Below the pieces are notes generated by a model. That model was not told the origin of the DNA. It saw only the letters and a program-made list of their open reading frames with translations, and did no database searches. This document shows positions 53,336 to 64,000 of a DNA stretch of 64,000 nt, piece by piece; position 1 is the stretch's first letter; every line of letters starts with the position of its first letter. Source of the stretch: Cordia subcordata (lineage: Eukaryota; Streptophyta; Magnoliopsida; Boraginales; Cordiaceae); NCBI GenBank assembly GCA_028554755.1, contig JAPTOF010000019.1:5342001-5406000 (forward strand), written 5' to 3'. The position numbers and the translations under genes were made by a program.

Positions 53336-53737
53336 CTGGATTTGAAAATTTAGACGTGTTTGGTTTGGACACCTGTTTGCTGATGCTGACTTATGATTCC
53401 CTGGTTTGTATCTGCTCGTTAATTATTTATTCCTCCCTTCTTTCTTTTTTTTTTTTTCCTGGGGTGATTCAGATCAACTATATTGGAACTAATGGGGGTA
53501 ATGGTACTCGTCTTGTATCTTCTGCAAGAGTAATCTTTAAGTTGTATGGGCGATTCTTTAAAATAATGAATTCTTTGCAAAAGTTATAGTCCAAAATTAG
53601 TTATTAATTTACATTTTTATTTGCCTCTCTATACACGTATTTAAACAAGAAGCCTTGTTTGGTGGCTATAATTTTTTCTTTTTTTTCGGGTAACGGGGGC
53701 GTGGGCCAAATGTAGCAGATTTTATATATTCGGACAC

Positions 53738-53745
53738 TATAAAAG
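53738..53745 (+). promoter_or_regulatory. TATA box of MATE2
   Basis: TATAAAAG, 116 bases upstream of the MATE2 start codon. Confidence 0.55.
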
Positions 53746-53853
53746 CAAGACTCATGTTTAAATAACCAGGGGTGGCCAATAAGAACAGTGTCTTGTAGTT
53801 ACTTGATAGGTTTTGCTAAGAGAACTGAGTTGAGCAGTGAAAACCTATCAGTG

Positions 53854-56800
53854 ATGGAGGAGGAAGCTTTGCTGCCAGAGAAACAAGAGAGGCACAGAGA
53901 ACCCACATGGGACCTGTTCGTGGAGGAGATGAAGAAGACCGGTTATATAGCAGTGCCAATGGTGGTGGTGACAGTGTCACAGCACCTGTGTCGTGTTGTG
54001 TCGATGATGATGGTGGGGCATCTTGGTGAGCTTGCCTTGTCCGGCGCCGCCATCGCCACCTCTCTCGCCAATGTTCTCGGCTTCAGTCTCCTTGTAAGTA
54101 CTCAGCATCTCTTTTCATTTTACTAGTGGAGTAGTTTACTGTTAATCTATCTATCTCTCTATCTACATATACACACTAAGTCGGAGTAGAATGACTGAGC
54201 TTGACACGTCTAACTCTCCAAATGAACGAGGGGTTGACATGTGACGTGAGTTAAAAGTTATATTGATTTTTTTTTAATATTATTAATGCTGTAATGTGGT
54301 ACAAGGTATTTGATAAAATATCAAATATAAAAATATTATGTTTATTTTAATTAAATAGTATTGTATAAAATTTTTGGTCACATAATCAAATTCAGTTTAA
54401 GGGCAGACACTACATATATAGTAGCATTCATGAATATGCTTATTATAGTGGTAGAAAAAAGAACTACGTGAATATGACCGTTATAGTTTGTTAAACAAGA
54501 ATATTAATAGCACAAGTTACAGTTATAAGGAGAACTCATTGTTTTTGAAATGCAACTTTTGAATTTTGAGACAAGTTATCTTCTTTCTTCCTCTATAATT
54601 TATCAAAAAAACTCTGATAAATATTGTCAATGATTCTTTATTGTTTATTTATCATAAACATTATATGTGAAATAACCTTTTAATAACATTTAAAAATGAT
54701 ATGTCACAGAATCTAGAATCAATAACAAAAAATAGATTACAAAATGCTAATAGGGCTATTATAACAGGATGGTTTATAGAATTTTATAGTCTGCTAATAA
54801 GTTAAGGGTCAAGGACTCCATGTGCACATTGACCTGTTGTCCAATCTGGCCCGATGGAAGCAATTTCAATAAGTTCTGACAATATAATCGTGTGACTGTT
54901 GATTACCTAAGCCAAAAACCAACTTGCAGGCTACAATAGTTTATTTGATGAACCATTAGATGCTTAAAGAGCTAGAATTTGAATCTTAATAGCTAATTTA
55001 GTATTGAATTATGGAAACAGTTTGGAATGTCTAGTGCATTGGAGACTCTATGTGGGCAGGCTTATGGAGCAGGGCAATACCACAAGCTTGGAGTCTACAC
55101 TTTTGGTGCCATTATATCTCTTCTTGTTGTTTGTGTACCGATATCTCTTTTGTGGATCTTCCTGGACAAATTACTAATACTCACGGGCCAAGACCCGCTA
55201 ATTTCACTCGAAGCAGGGAGATACGCAATATGGCTCGTACCTACGCTGTTTCCTTATGCTATTCTTCAATCCTTAATACGCTACCTGCAAACTCAGAGTT
55301 TGATCATGGCAATGCTATTAAGCTCTATTGCAGCTCTGCTATTTCATATCCCAGTTTGTTGGGTTTTAGTATTTAAGTTCAAGTTAGGAATTGCTGGAGC
55401 GGCATTGTCAATTGGTCTGTCGTATTGGTTGAATGTTATTCTGCTTGCTATATATGTGAAGTATTCGTCAGCCTGCGAAAATTCTCAAATCTCTTTCTCG
55501 AGATATGTATTCCCAAGCATAAGAGAGTTCTTCCGCTTTGCTATTCCTTCCGCTGTCATGGTTTGGTAACAAATTTCACCAACATTTCCTTTGATTGACT
55601 AATTTTTTCGATTTTGAACTTCTCTGTTCTTCTCTTTACTTTATATTTTTTAGTTTCAAATAACTAAAATAACCGTTGTTACAGTCTCGAGTGGTGGTCG
55701 TGTGAAATAGTTATACTACTCTCAGGACTTCTTCCAAACCCTCAGCTTGAGTCTTCAGTGCTCTCGATATGGTATGCATTGTTTTAGTACCTTTGATGTG
55801 ATCATTCTGCAGGCATGAAGTATGATTTTTTCTGATCTGTCATTATCTTTCCAACAGCCTTCTAGTTGCTTCCTTGCACTACTTTATACCATTTTCAATT
55901 GGTGCAGCTGCAAGGTTCACGCTAAAACCCATTCCAAATTGTCAGCTTATATGATTAGCTTCTGGTTTTGAGCATACATATTCACTGAAAAAACACTCAC
56001 CAATTTGTAGTACTCGGGTGTCAAACGAACTGGGCGCAGGGAATCCTGAAAGAGCTCAGATGGCTGTCAGGGCAGTAGTTGTTCTTGGAGTCGCCGAGGT
56101 TATTATTGCAACCACAACTCTCCTGTGCTGCCACAGCATCCTAGGATATGCATTTAGTTACGAGGAAGCCGTAATTAATTATCTTAAAGACATTTTGCCT
56201 TTCGTTTGTCTTTTGCTTCTTACGGATTGCATTCAAGCAGTATTTTCAGGTTTGTCTTACTGCCGTTAATGAACTCTCTTTAAGCAAGGAGTAGTATGTG
56301 CTTATTACATTCGGAAAAACCATGTCATATTCCGATGTTTACATCAATATAACATTGACATTTGACGTCTCATATTCTGGAAAAGAAGATGATAATGAGA
56401 CCATGAAAGATTGGTCCAACTGTTTCGTTTTCCTTCATTTAAGGGGCAAGTGTTATAAGAATCTCTTATTCGAAATATTTTCCAATTAATAATGTATCTT
56501 TTTGCTTTCCTCTGATACAGGCGTTGCCAGGGGAAGCGGTTGGCAACATCTAGGGGCATATGTCAATCTAGGGGCATTTTATCTGGTTGGAATCCCATTG
56601 GCTGTAATACTCGGTTTTGCTTTCCATTTAAGAGGGACTGGGCTCTGGATTGGACTTAATGCAGGATCTGTAGTGCAATCTATCCTGCTTTCTGTTGTAA
56701 CAAGTTTCACTAATTGGCAAAAAGAGGTTAGCAATAGAGATTTCTTGATCTACTCCGTTGCTCCTAATTCAAAATATCCTTTTCATCTGCTTGACAGGAA

Positions 56801-56910
56801 CATGAATCTTTCTATTAACTAACTCTTGATACTTCTGTGCGACGTGGATATTGCAGGCATCCATAGCCAGAGAGAGGATATTTGATCCAAAAAGCATTAC
56901 TCTGAAGTGA
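53854..56910 (+). CDS. MATE (DTX) efflux transporter, copy 2
   Basis: Seven exons, 53854-54093, 55021-55565, 55685-55771, 55858-55914, 56011-56249, 56521-56726 and 56857-56910, give 475 residues. Exons 2 to 6 have exactly the lengths seen in copy 1 (545, 87, 57, 239 and 206), which proves tandem duplication. The protein starts [17 protein letters not shown] and has [49 protein letters not shown] with the conserved Glu, [26 protein letters not shown] and [16 protein letters not shown]. The frame upstream of 53854 is open but has no ATG. A proton-coupled exporter of organic compounds by family; substrate and membrane unknown. This looks like the intact, most conventional member of the cluster. 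Confidence 0.94.
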
Positions 56911-57960
56911 AAAGATTTAATTTTCACCGCGCATGTATTACTGTTGTTGGATACTTCAAACGTTCACATTATTGAATGAGAAAGGGTTGACTTCCTGAAG
57001 GACATGACGACATAGTTTGGAATCCTGAAAGGCTCTGTTTCACTCTACAGCAGATGGTGGTGCTCCATCACTGTCTTCATTTTGCAGATGGACTTGCAAG
57101 ATTCTATTATCTGATCACTCTACTCCTCACTTCTGAAACTTTGGAGTTTAGATACTTTCTTGAAACGTTGTACACTAATATTACATGGAAAATTATTTAT
57201 GTTGATGCGGATATTCAATGTAACAGGTGATGAGTTGAACTAGTTCACTCTGTAGACCATGATCTGCAAAATGCAATAAGAAATTCTGAATAACCTTAAG
57301 GAGTCAGTAGCCAAGATTAACAAAACATATATTTATGAGTTATTATTCAAAACAATTTTTAACAAAATTAATGGAAAATTATTTGCATAAATATTATCAT
57401 ATTGTGTCAAGTGAGAGATAACGTGTCAAACTCTAGTTTCATTTCAACAATTTTATATATACTTTAAATAAACATAAAAACATAAAATAGATTAGTGGAG
57501 CGATTGACCACTAATCGAACGGCATGTGTTTTGACGCTATTATCTGTATTGTATATTCAGTTGATAATGCCAGAAAATGGAAGATGGGAAGACATCTTCT
57601 GTATAATTTCTTCGGCTAAGAATTTAATTCATAACTAATAAGGAGTGAATATGGAAATTAAAATTCGTGAATCAAAATCGTATAATAATTTGCTTCTCGA
57701 TGGACATGTGATAAGTCCAGGTCGTACTTAAGCTTTCATCCTCAAAGATGTGGCACAAATATTCAGGTTTGAACGTTAAGATTTTTTAATCGTGTGTCAT
57801 GGAAGGGGCAATCACGTGTAATAAAATATCGAAGCACAAGTTGATGGCAACATGTCAGGTTTATTTATAGCTGACCTCGTAAATGTGGTGGGATATTAAT
57901 ATAGCTAGAGATGAATTCATTTTCCTTTTAAAATTAATATTTGTACCAAAGATTTTTTGA

Positions 57961-57964
<4 letters not shown>

Positions 57965-58007
<43 letters not shown>
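57965..58007. repeat. (TA)n microsatellite in the MATE3 promoter
   Basis: About 21 uninterrupted TA units, ending 103 bases upstream of the MATE3 ATG, in the place where a TATA box would be expected. Confidence 0.9.
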
Positions 58008-58009
<2 letters not shown>

Positions 58010-58110
58010 AATTTCACCACTTCTCAATTCTCATTTGCATGTAACATAGTCATATAGGATAATTGTCACATTTAGGCTCCACTCTTGAGAAGAAAGGTTG
58101 AGGAGTAGAG

Positions 58111-60261
58111 ATGGCAGACGTTGAGGAAGTGCTGCTGCAGGAGAGGGAAGAGAAGCAAAGGGTCGTGGCGACAAGGGGCGTATTCATGGAAGAGATGAAG
58201 AAGACAAGTTATCTAGCTTTACCCATAGTGATGGTGAATGTATCACAGTCTCTGTTGCGAGTTGTATCAATGATGATGGTTGGACACCTTGGCGAACTCG
58301 CGTTGTCTGGCACGGCCGTTGCCATCTCCCTCACAAATGTTCTTGGCTTCAGCCTGATTGTGAGTATCCTTTTACTTTATACCAATACATTTTTATGTTC
58401 GTTTTCTGCTTTTGTTTTTGTGGTTCAATCTGTATTCTGACGCGAAAAATTATGTATTAAAACTCGCCAACAGTCTGGAATGTCTAGTGCATTGGAAACT
58501 CTGTGCGGGCAAGCTTATGGAGCAGAGCAGTACCACAAGCTTGGAGTCTATACTTATGGTGCCATTATATCTCTCCTAGCGGTTTGTGTACCGATATTAG
58601 TTTTGTGGATCTTCCTGGACAAAGTGCTGGTTTTTATAGGCCAAGATCCAATGGTTTCACATCAAGCAGGCAAATATGCAATCTGGCTTATACTTGCGCT
58701 GTTTCCTTATGCCATTCTTCAGTCGCTGAATCGCTACTTGCAGAGTCAGAGTTTGATCATGCCTATGGTCTTAAGCTCGATTGCAGCTCTACTTTTTCAT
58801 GTGCCTGTTTGTTGGGTATTTTGTATAGAGGTGTGATTTAGGAATTGCAGGAGCTGCATTGGCAATAGGATTATCCTATTGGGTGAATGTCATTTTGCTG
58901 AGTTTATATGTGAAGTATTCTTCAGCTTGCGAGAAGACTCGTCTCGGTTTTTCAGGAGATATTTTGCCGTGTATCAAGGAATTCTTCCGATTTGCTGTCC
59001 CTTCTACTGTTATGGTTTGGTAAATTCATGCATCAAGTTTTTGTTTAAGAGACAAATTATCCAACTCTTTTGAGTTCTTCTGTATGGATTAGTTGATTAA
59101 TATGTTATGTTTAATCTTATTACTATGATTACAGTCTTGAGTGGTGGTCATTTGAGCTAGTTGTATTGCTTTCTGGAACACTGCCAAATCCCCAACTTGA
59201 ATCTTCCGTGCTTTCCATATGGTATGCTCTACTTCTGGAAATCTTCTCAATGATCTTGGCTGCTTTAGTGTAATTGAACCTGATGAGTAATTATCTTCGC
59301 GACAGCCTCCTAATTGCTTCACTGCACTTCTTCGTACCATTTTCATTCGGCGCAGCTGCAAGGTCAGTGCTAAAACTCTCTTTTCTCTATGTATTTGAAT
59401 TTCCTGCTTCAGATGCAGCCCTTCACCGAAGACAGACCTAACCACTCTGCAGCACCCGAGTTTCAAATGAACTAGGAGCAGGGAATCCTGAGCGGGCTCA
59501 AGTGGCTGTCCGGGTTGCAGTTGTTCTAGCTGTTGCAGAGGTTATCATCGTAGCCATGGTTCTCTTCTGCTGCCGTGGTGTCTTGGGATATGCATTCAGT
59601 AATGAGAAAGAAGTCGTTAATTATCTGAAGAGTATAACGCCTTTCAATTGTCTCTTGCTTCTTACAGATTGCTTTCAAGCGGTATTTTCAGGTTTGTCTT
59701 ACATCTCACAATATATTTTAAGGAAATGCGAACCAAATAAAATCAAACTAAACCTTATCTTATTAGGCAAGACTACACTATTTGGATCTCACGATCTCAT
59801 TCATTTTTCCTTCCCCTGCCTCAGGAGTTGCAAGGGGGTGTGGCTGGCAACATTTAGCGGCATATGTAAATCTTGGAGCATATTATCTGCTTGGACTTCT
59901 TGTGGCAGCAGTATTGGGTTTTGCGTTCCATTTGGGAGGCACTGGCCTTTGGGTTGGACTTAATGCCGGATCGGCAGCACAAGGGGCGCTGCTTTCTCTG
60001 ATAACAATTTTCACTAATTGGCAAAAACAGGTACATTTCCTGGATCCGCGTTACTCCCTCCCCGGGTTATTTAGCAATTACGATACATTGTTTAAATGAG
60101 TTCATCGGTAACTATATCATCAGTTCTCAAGTTTCGGTTTTCCTGCATTTCAGACCCAAGTATGTTCTAAAGCTGATGCTAAAATTTTTTGCGCGTGGAT
60201 GTTACAGGCATCAATAGCCAGAGAGAGAATACTTGACGGGAAATATATTGCTGAGATTTGA
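58111..60261 (+). pseudogene. MATE (DTX) efflux transporter, copy 3, frameshifted in exon 2
   Basis: Seven exons in the same pattern: 58111-58359, 58474-59019, 59135-59221, 59306-59362, 59453-59691, 59825-60030 and 60208-60261. Exon 2 is 546 bases against 545 in both sisters. The extra base lies at about 58828-58833, after FHVPVCWVF, and brings a TGA at 58834-58836. Dropping one base would restore the alignment with copy 2 over the rest of exon 2. All other exons, splice sites and motifs ([63 protein letters not shown]) are intact, and there is no other stop. So this is either a very young pseudogene, a segregating allele or an assembly error. As written, it encodes about 240 residues, half a transporter. 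Confidence 0.85.
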
Positions 60262-61438
60262 GAAGTGAAAACGTCGATTGAAGCAAAGTTTGATAAACTT
60301 GTTGGGTAGAAAAAGACGATCCCACAAGTCTTCGTCCAAAAGTTGGAGTTGACTGCTCCAAATAGCATGGCGCACGCAACGAAATTAAATTAGTTTGGAG
60401 TTGACTACTCCAAATAGCGAGGCTCACGGAATGAAATTAAATAATCCCGTAGACCACCGTTAAATTGGTGTTTTCTTATCTCTGTGTTATGTCAAAATTC
60501 TTACGCAATTGATTAGGAGCTTAAAGTTGATATACATATCTGTTTCGTTGGCTTGGCATATGAAATTGTTTATTGGCAACTATTTCACGTGGAAGTCAGA
60601 TGTTTCAGTGATAAAAATTGAAGACAAATACAAATCATGAATCGAGTTAAAATTTCATTCCATTTTTTAAATTGAGTATTCTCGATTTAAGTGATGCGCA
60701 ATATAAGAAATGTTTTGTACACATGAGATTTGTCAATTAGTGGTCGAGCTACTGGTGGTCGGACTCCACCAGTTAGATTGCTCAAAAAAATAATAATAAG
60801 AATAACGCAGAAGCTTATGCTAATATTTAATACATCACGAGCTAAGTTGGTCTTCTCCAGATCAGCCTCTTGGAAGAATGCCTTAAAAGTATAAGAAATG
60901 GTGGAAGAATGTAGGAATTTTAAGATTTGCCTTTGTTTTTTAAAATAATTTTTAGTTTTTACTTTTAACGATAACTTTTATTTTACTTTTGTAAAATTTA
61001 ATGTTTTTAGGCACGGCTACAAAAGCAAAAATTACTCTCATTAAATGAAAACTAGAAATTTGTTGTATGTATTTCTCTGTATTTTGGCTTTATATGCGAT
61101 TATGCTCTTTATATGTGTGTTTTATCTGTTTTCTTTTTTTGTGTGCGTACCGTGTTTGAAAATTTGTGAATGTTTGTGTTTGTCTGAAAATTGAGTGTGG
61201 TAAAAAGCACCATCCGGAAAATAATGAAACAACTTTTGGTCTTAGGAAATAGTTTTCATTTTTCAGAAATGAAATAAAAAAAAATTCCACTTAACTCCCT
61301 TAATGTATAGAATTTATTGATATTTTCCCCTAATTTCAAGAAATAGTCACTTAACTTCATTTACTAACTGTCAAATTCATTAAAGTTAACTTTTTTACTT
61401 AAATTTTAAATATTTTCATTTTGTTATATATTATTTAG
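60262..61438. other. intergenic downstream of MATE3, no gene seen
   Basis: AT-rich. Contains a short imperfect direct repeat of GTTGACTRCTCCAAATAGC at about 60350 and 60400. No supported coding frame. Confidence 0.45.
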
Positions 61439-61822
61439 GCTTTGTTTGGCCTAGTTAAAAAATTTTAACTGTTAGCACTAAAGCTTTTAGCAATAAAGTT
61501 TTGGATAAAAGTGCTATTGAATAAAAACGATTGAATGTTTTGCCCCATATTTTAAGAGTTGAGCTTTCAATTATTTTGAAATTAATATTGGACTTTAAAA
61601 AATATAGAATAGTATTTTTGAGAAAAAAATGAAAAAAATAATTTTTGACATGATATAAAAACAGTATTTCAAAAGCTTTTTTTTTGAAAAGGTCCAATTT
61701 TGAACTTTTGATTTTTCAACTTTTATATAAAAATTCTTTAAAAAATGGGCCAAAGAAGTCAGCTTCAACTTTTAAAATCATAAAAGACACTTTTGAGTAT
61801 TTAAAAGTTAGGTCAAACAGAC
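61439..61822. mobile_element. MITE-like repeat family A, copy 2
   Basis: The left end GGCTTTGTTTGGCCTA is inverted relative to the right end TTAGGTCAAACAGAC. The interior aligns with 7053-7451. No coding frame. Confidence 0.65.
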
Positions 61823-64000
61823 TTTTAGATATAATTGTATAGGTAAAATATAACCAAAGAAACAATTGTGATAAGCAAATGTCGTACATTTGATAAATTT
61901 CAAGTTACATACCAACAGAGAAACATCAATAGTTCTCCTTTAATACTTTTCATCCTCAAATACATCTAAAATACGCAAATCTGGATCACAGATCCTAGAA
62001 AGAAGTTGTAGTAGATTTTACTTCTAATAACAAGAAAGTCGATAATAAAGAAGACATGCACAAGGATATAACCCAAGGAGACACATTATTTAAAATTTGC
62101 TTTCAGACAAAAAGATAAAACAAGCTCAATCTAATTGCTTTGTGAGTACTCACCTCTAACACTAACTCAAGACATCAAGCCATTTTATTGAGTTGGAGGT
62201 GTTTCACTAAATAGCAAAGGAATTTAGGCTACTACCCCATGAGATAGTCTCCATTATAATGTGCTAGTATGTGGAAGGATCAGTTTCACTCTAGGCTTAT
62301 ATTTCAATTCACACGGCAACAACTTCATAAATTCATCCATGCTCCAGTTTGCTAATAGCACAAATACAATAAAATAAAACTCATTTTACACTCTTAGACA
62401 TTTTAGGTGAAATGCTTTAGTAAAAGATTCCGTTCTCCAAGTTCAAATCGTGGAAACGGCCTGATAACATATGCAATACACCCCAAAGTGAGTACACCTT
62501 TTCCCACACCATGGCCGGAGCTTGGTCGAGTTGTATTTTTTTTTGGGTTTGAAAAATAATATGTTTTATTAGTATAGATTTATTTTGTCAAGGTAAAATT
62601 TTAAGGACAAATCTGAAATTTAAGTAAAGAGATCAACTTTAATGGATTTGACTGTTAATCAATAAAATTAAGTGGCTATATATTTATATTAAGAAAAAAG
62701 TATCACTAACCCCATACAATAATCGGGGTTATATAAATGGAAAATCCTTAAAAAATAAGTCAATCAAACATGTTTTATATCATAATTATTATTTTCCTTG
62801 AATAAAAATAAGAAACAAATAATCCAAACGCTAGCTAAGGTTGCATTTTCTTTCCCATAATGACTCCAGTTATTTCATCAATGGTGTAACGTTGACCTTG
62901 TCAAATTTGTGGCTATTTTACGTTGACGCTTGAATATCCTCCAAGTGTGAATGATTTATGGCGGCTTGCTACCAAACGAATGAGAAATCTAAGTGGTTTA
63001 TTTATTTATTTTTTTTCTTTGAATTAGAGTGTCCTCAAGTCGTATTAGACTTGAAACTAATTCTTATTAGGTTGGGAGCAGTTAAAAAAAAACCCTTTCA
63101 ACAAGTGCGTTTCTCGAAATTTGAATTTGTATTCTTCTCCTTACAGGACTGAGGCCACTACCACTTCAACTAATAACTTGTTAGAACCATATTAGCACAT
63201 CTATACATATATTATAAAGTAATATTTTTTTCTTTTATAATGTCACATATCTTCATAACATATTTTTTCGCTAATCTCTTTTTGTTTATACAAAAATATT
63301 TTCTAATCTATCTATTTAAGATACTTATTAAATATGAAAATACATTTATCTATTTTATTCATGAATTTTTTCAAAAATTATTTAATTTTTCAAAGACAAG
63401 AAATTTAATTATATTATTCTTTTTTGTTTTTTTTTCCTTTCAAATTAGACCATTTGATATCTATTTTCAATTATTGCAAATTTCTCATAAAAAATATAAT
63501 TTCTGTTAAAAACTTGCTAAAAATTATATATTTATATTTTAACCTTGCATGTATGTACCTCATTTATGATTTTTGTTTGGATAAAATACATAGATCTGTA
63601 GTTTACTATAAATGTACAACACCCTTTTATGATACTAAAAGCCTCACAATAATCAAAGTCTTGGTGATTTAGTAAAATATCTTTCACCTTTAGTAGTGAA
63701 TAGTCTTGATATTAATTTTTGTTAATTGCAAATAATATGTAATTAGCCTTTAACCTCCTTTGAAGGAAGAAAAAAAAAATCTCACAATGAGTTCGTGTGA
63801 TGCACCTCTAATCGTCTACACTCCGTAACAGTATTAAAATTTATATAATGAAACGACATTATTAGCCATCCCTCACCCATTTAATTTTCTATTTTGATGA
63901 CGATGATGAGACCGACTGCACATGTCCAAGGAAGATGAAGCACACGTGTTATTTTGATGACTAACCTCATGTCACCGTATAAAACCTCTCCACGTAGTTG
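61823..64000. other. intergenic, no gene seen
   Basis: AT-rich sequence to the window edge. Open frames at 62958-63152, 63240-63509 and 63424-63672 consist mainly of Phe, Ile, Leu, Tyr and Lys and have no domain or splice support. Confidence 0.45.

Larger units (their letters stand above)
48985..53737. other. intergenic between MATE1 and MATE2, transposon-rich, no gene seen
   Basis: About 4.8 kb without a supported gene. It holds a family C MITE copy, an LTR-like remnant and two direct copies of a family D element, given as separate entries. Confidence 0.5.

Noticed and set aside
58828..58836. Reading GAG|GTGTGA in MATE3 as a splice donor that removes the frameshift
   Set aside because: No acceptor restores the frame nearby, and the sister genes are uninterrupted here; exon length differs by exactly one base.

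Overview
This is a nuclear window from a flowering plant, almost certainly a eudicot. The genes have many short GT-AG introns in AT-rich sequence. The families are plant ones: a SABATH methyltransferase, the LIG6 SNM1-ligase fusion, plant-type MATE transporters and a PADRE/DUF4228 protein. Intergenic DNA and introns carry small non-autonomous transposons. I could not determine the species.

Layout. 1-1.1 kb: a tRNA-Ala(TGC) that has lost its T arm, then a single-exon PADRE/DUF4228 gene on the minus strand. 1.1-10.8 kb: no convincing genes, only microsatellites, TIR elements and a short non-autonomous Copia-like LTR retrotransposon on the minus strand, whose right LTR holds a second, 1.26 kb TIR element. 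10.85-12.27 kb: a three-exon SABATH carboxyl methyltransferase. 12.7-16.2 kb (minus): the nine-exon nuclear gene for mitochondrial ATP synthase subunit beta. 17.6-31.7 kb: a 19-exon DNA ligase 6 gene (1403 codons), with an N-terminal SNM1/beta-CASP nuclease-like half and a C-terminal ATP-dependent ligase. It carries a TRIM-like LTR element in intron 5 and a TIR element in intron 18. 33.0-35.5 kb: histone chaperone ASF1. 37.0-39.5 kb (minus, convergent with ASF1): a small acidic, serine-rich zinc-finger protein with an apparent GA-AG intron. 40.2-45.2 kb: repeats, including a 100-bp tandem duplication and an inverted repeat of about 1.7 kb. 45.7-60.3 kb: three tandem MATE/DTX genes with identical intron positions. 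The first has Lys where its sisters have Glu in a conserved motif, and the third is frameshifted by one base in exon 2. 60.3-64 kb: AT-rich intergenic DNA with another copy of a TIR element seen at 7 kb.

Functional themes. LIG6 and ASF1 both act in DNA repair, replication or chromatin assembly, and both have E2F-like sites upstream. The MATE array is a typical tandem expansion of detoxification or metabolite-efflux transporters. All exon models were assembled by reading splice sites, and the phases close without a break except where stated (MATE copy 3, and the zinc-finger gene's GA donor). Coordinates next to homopolymers could be off by a base.
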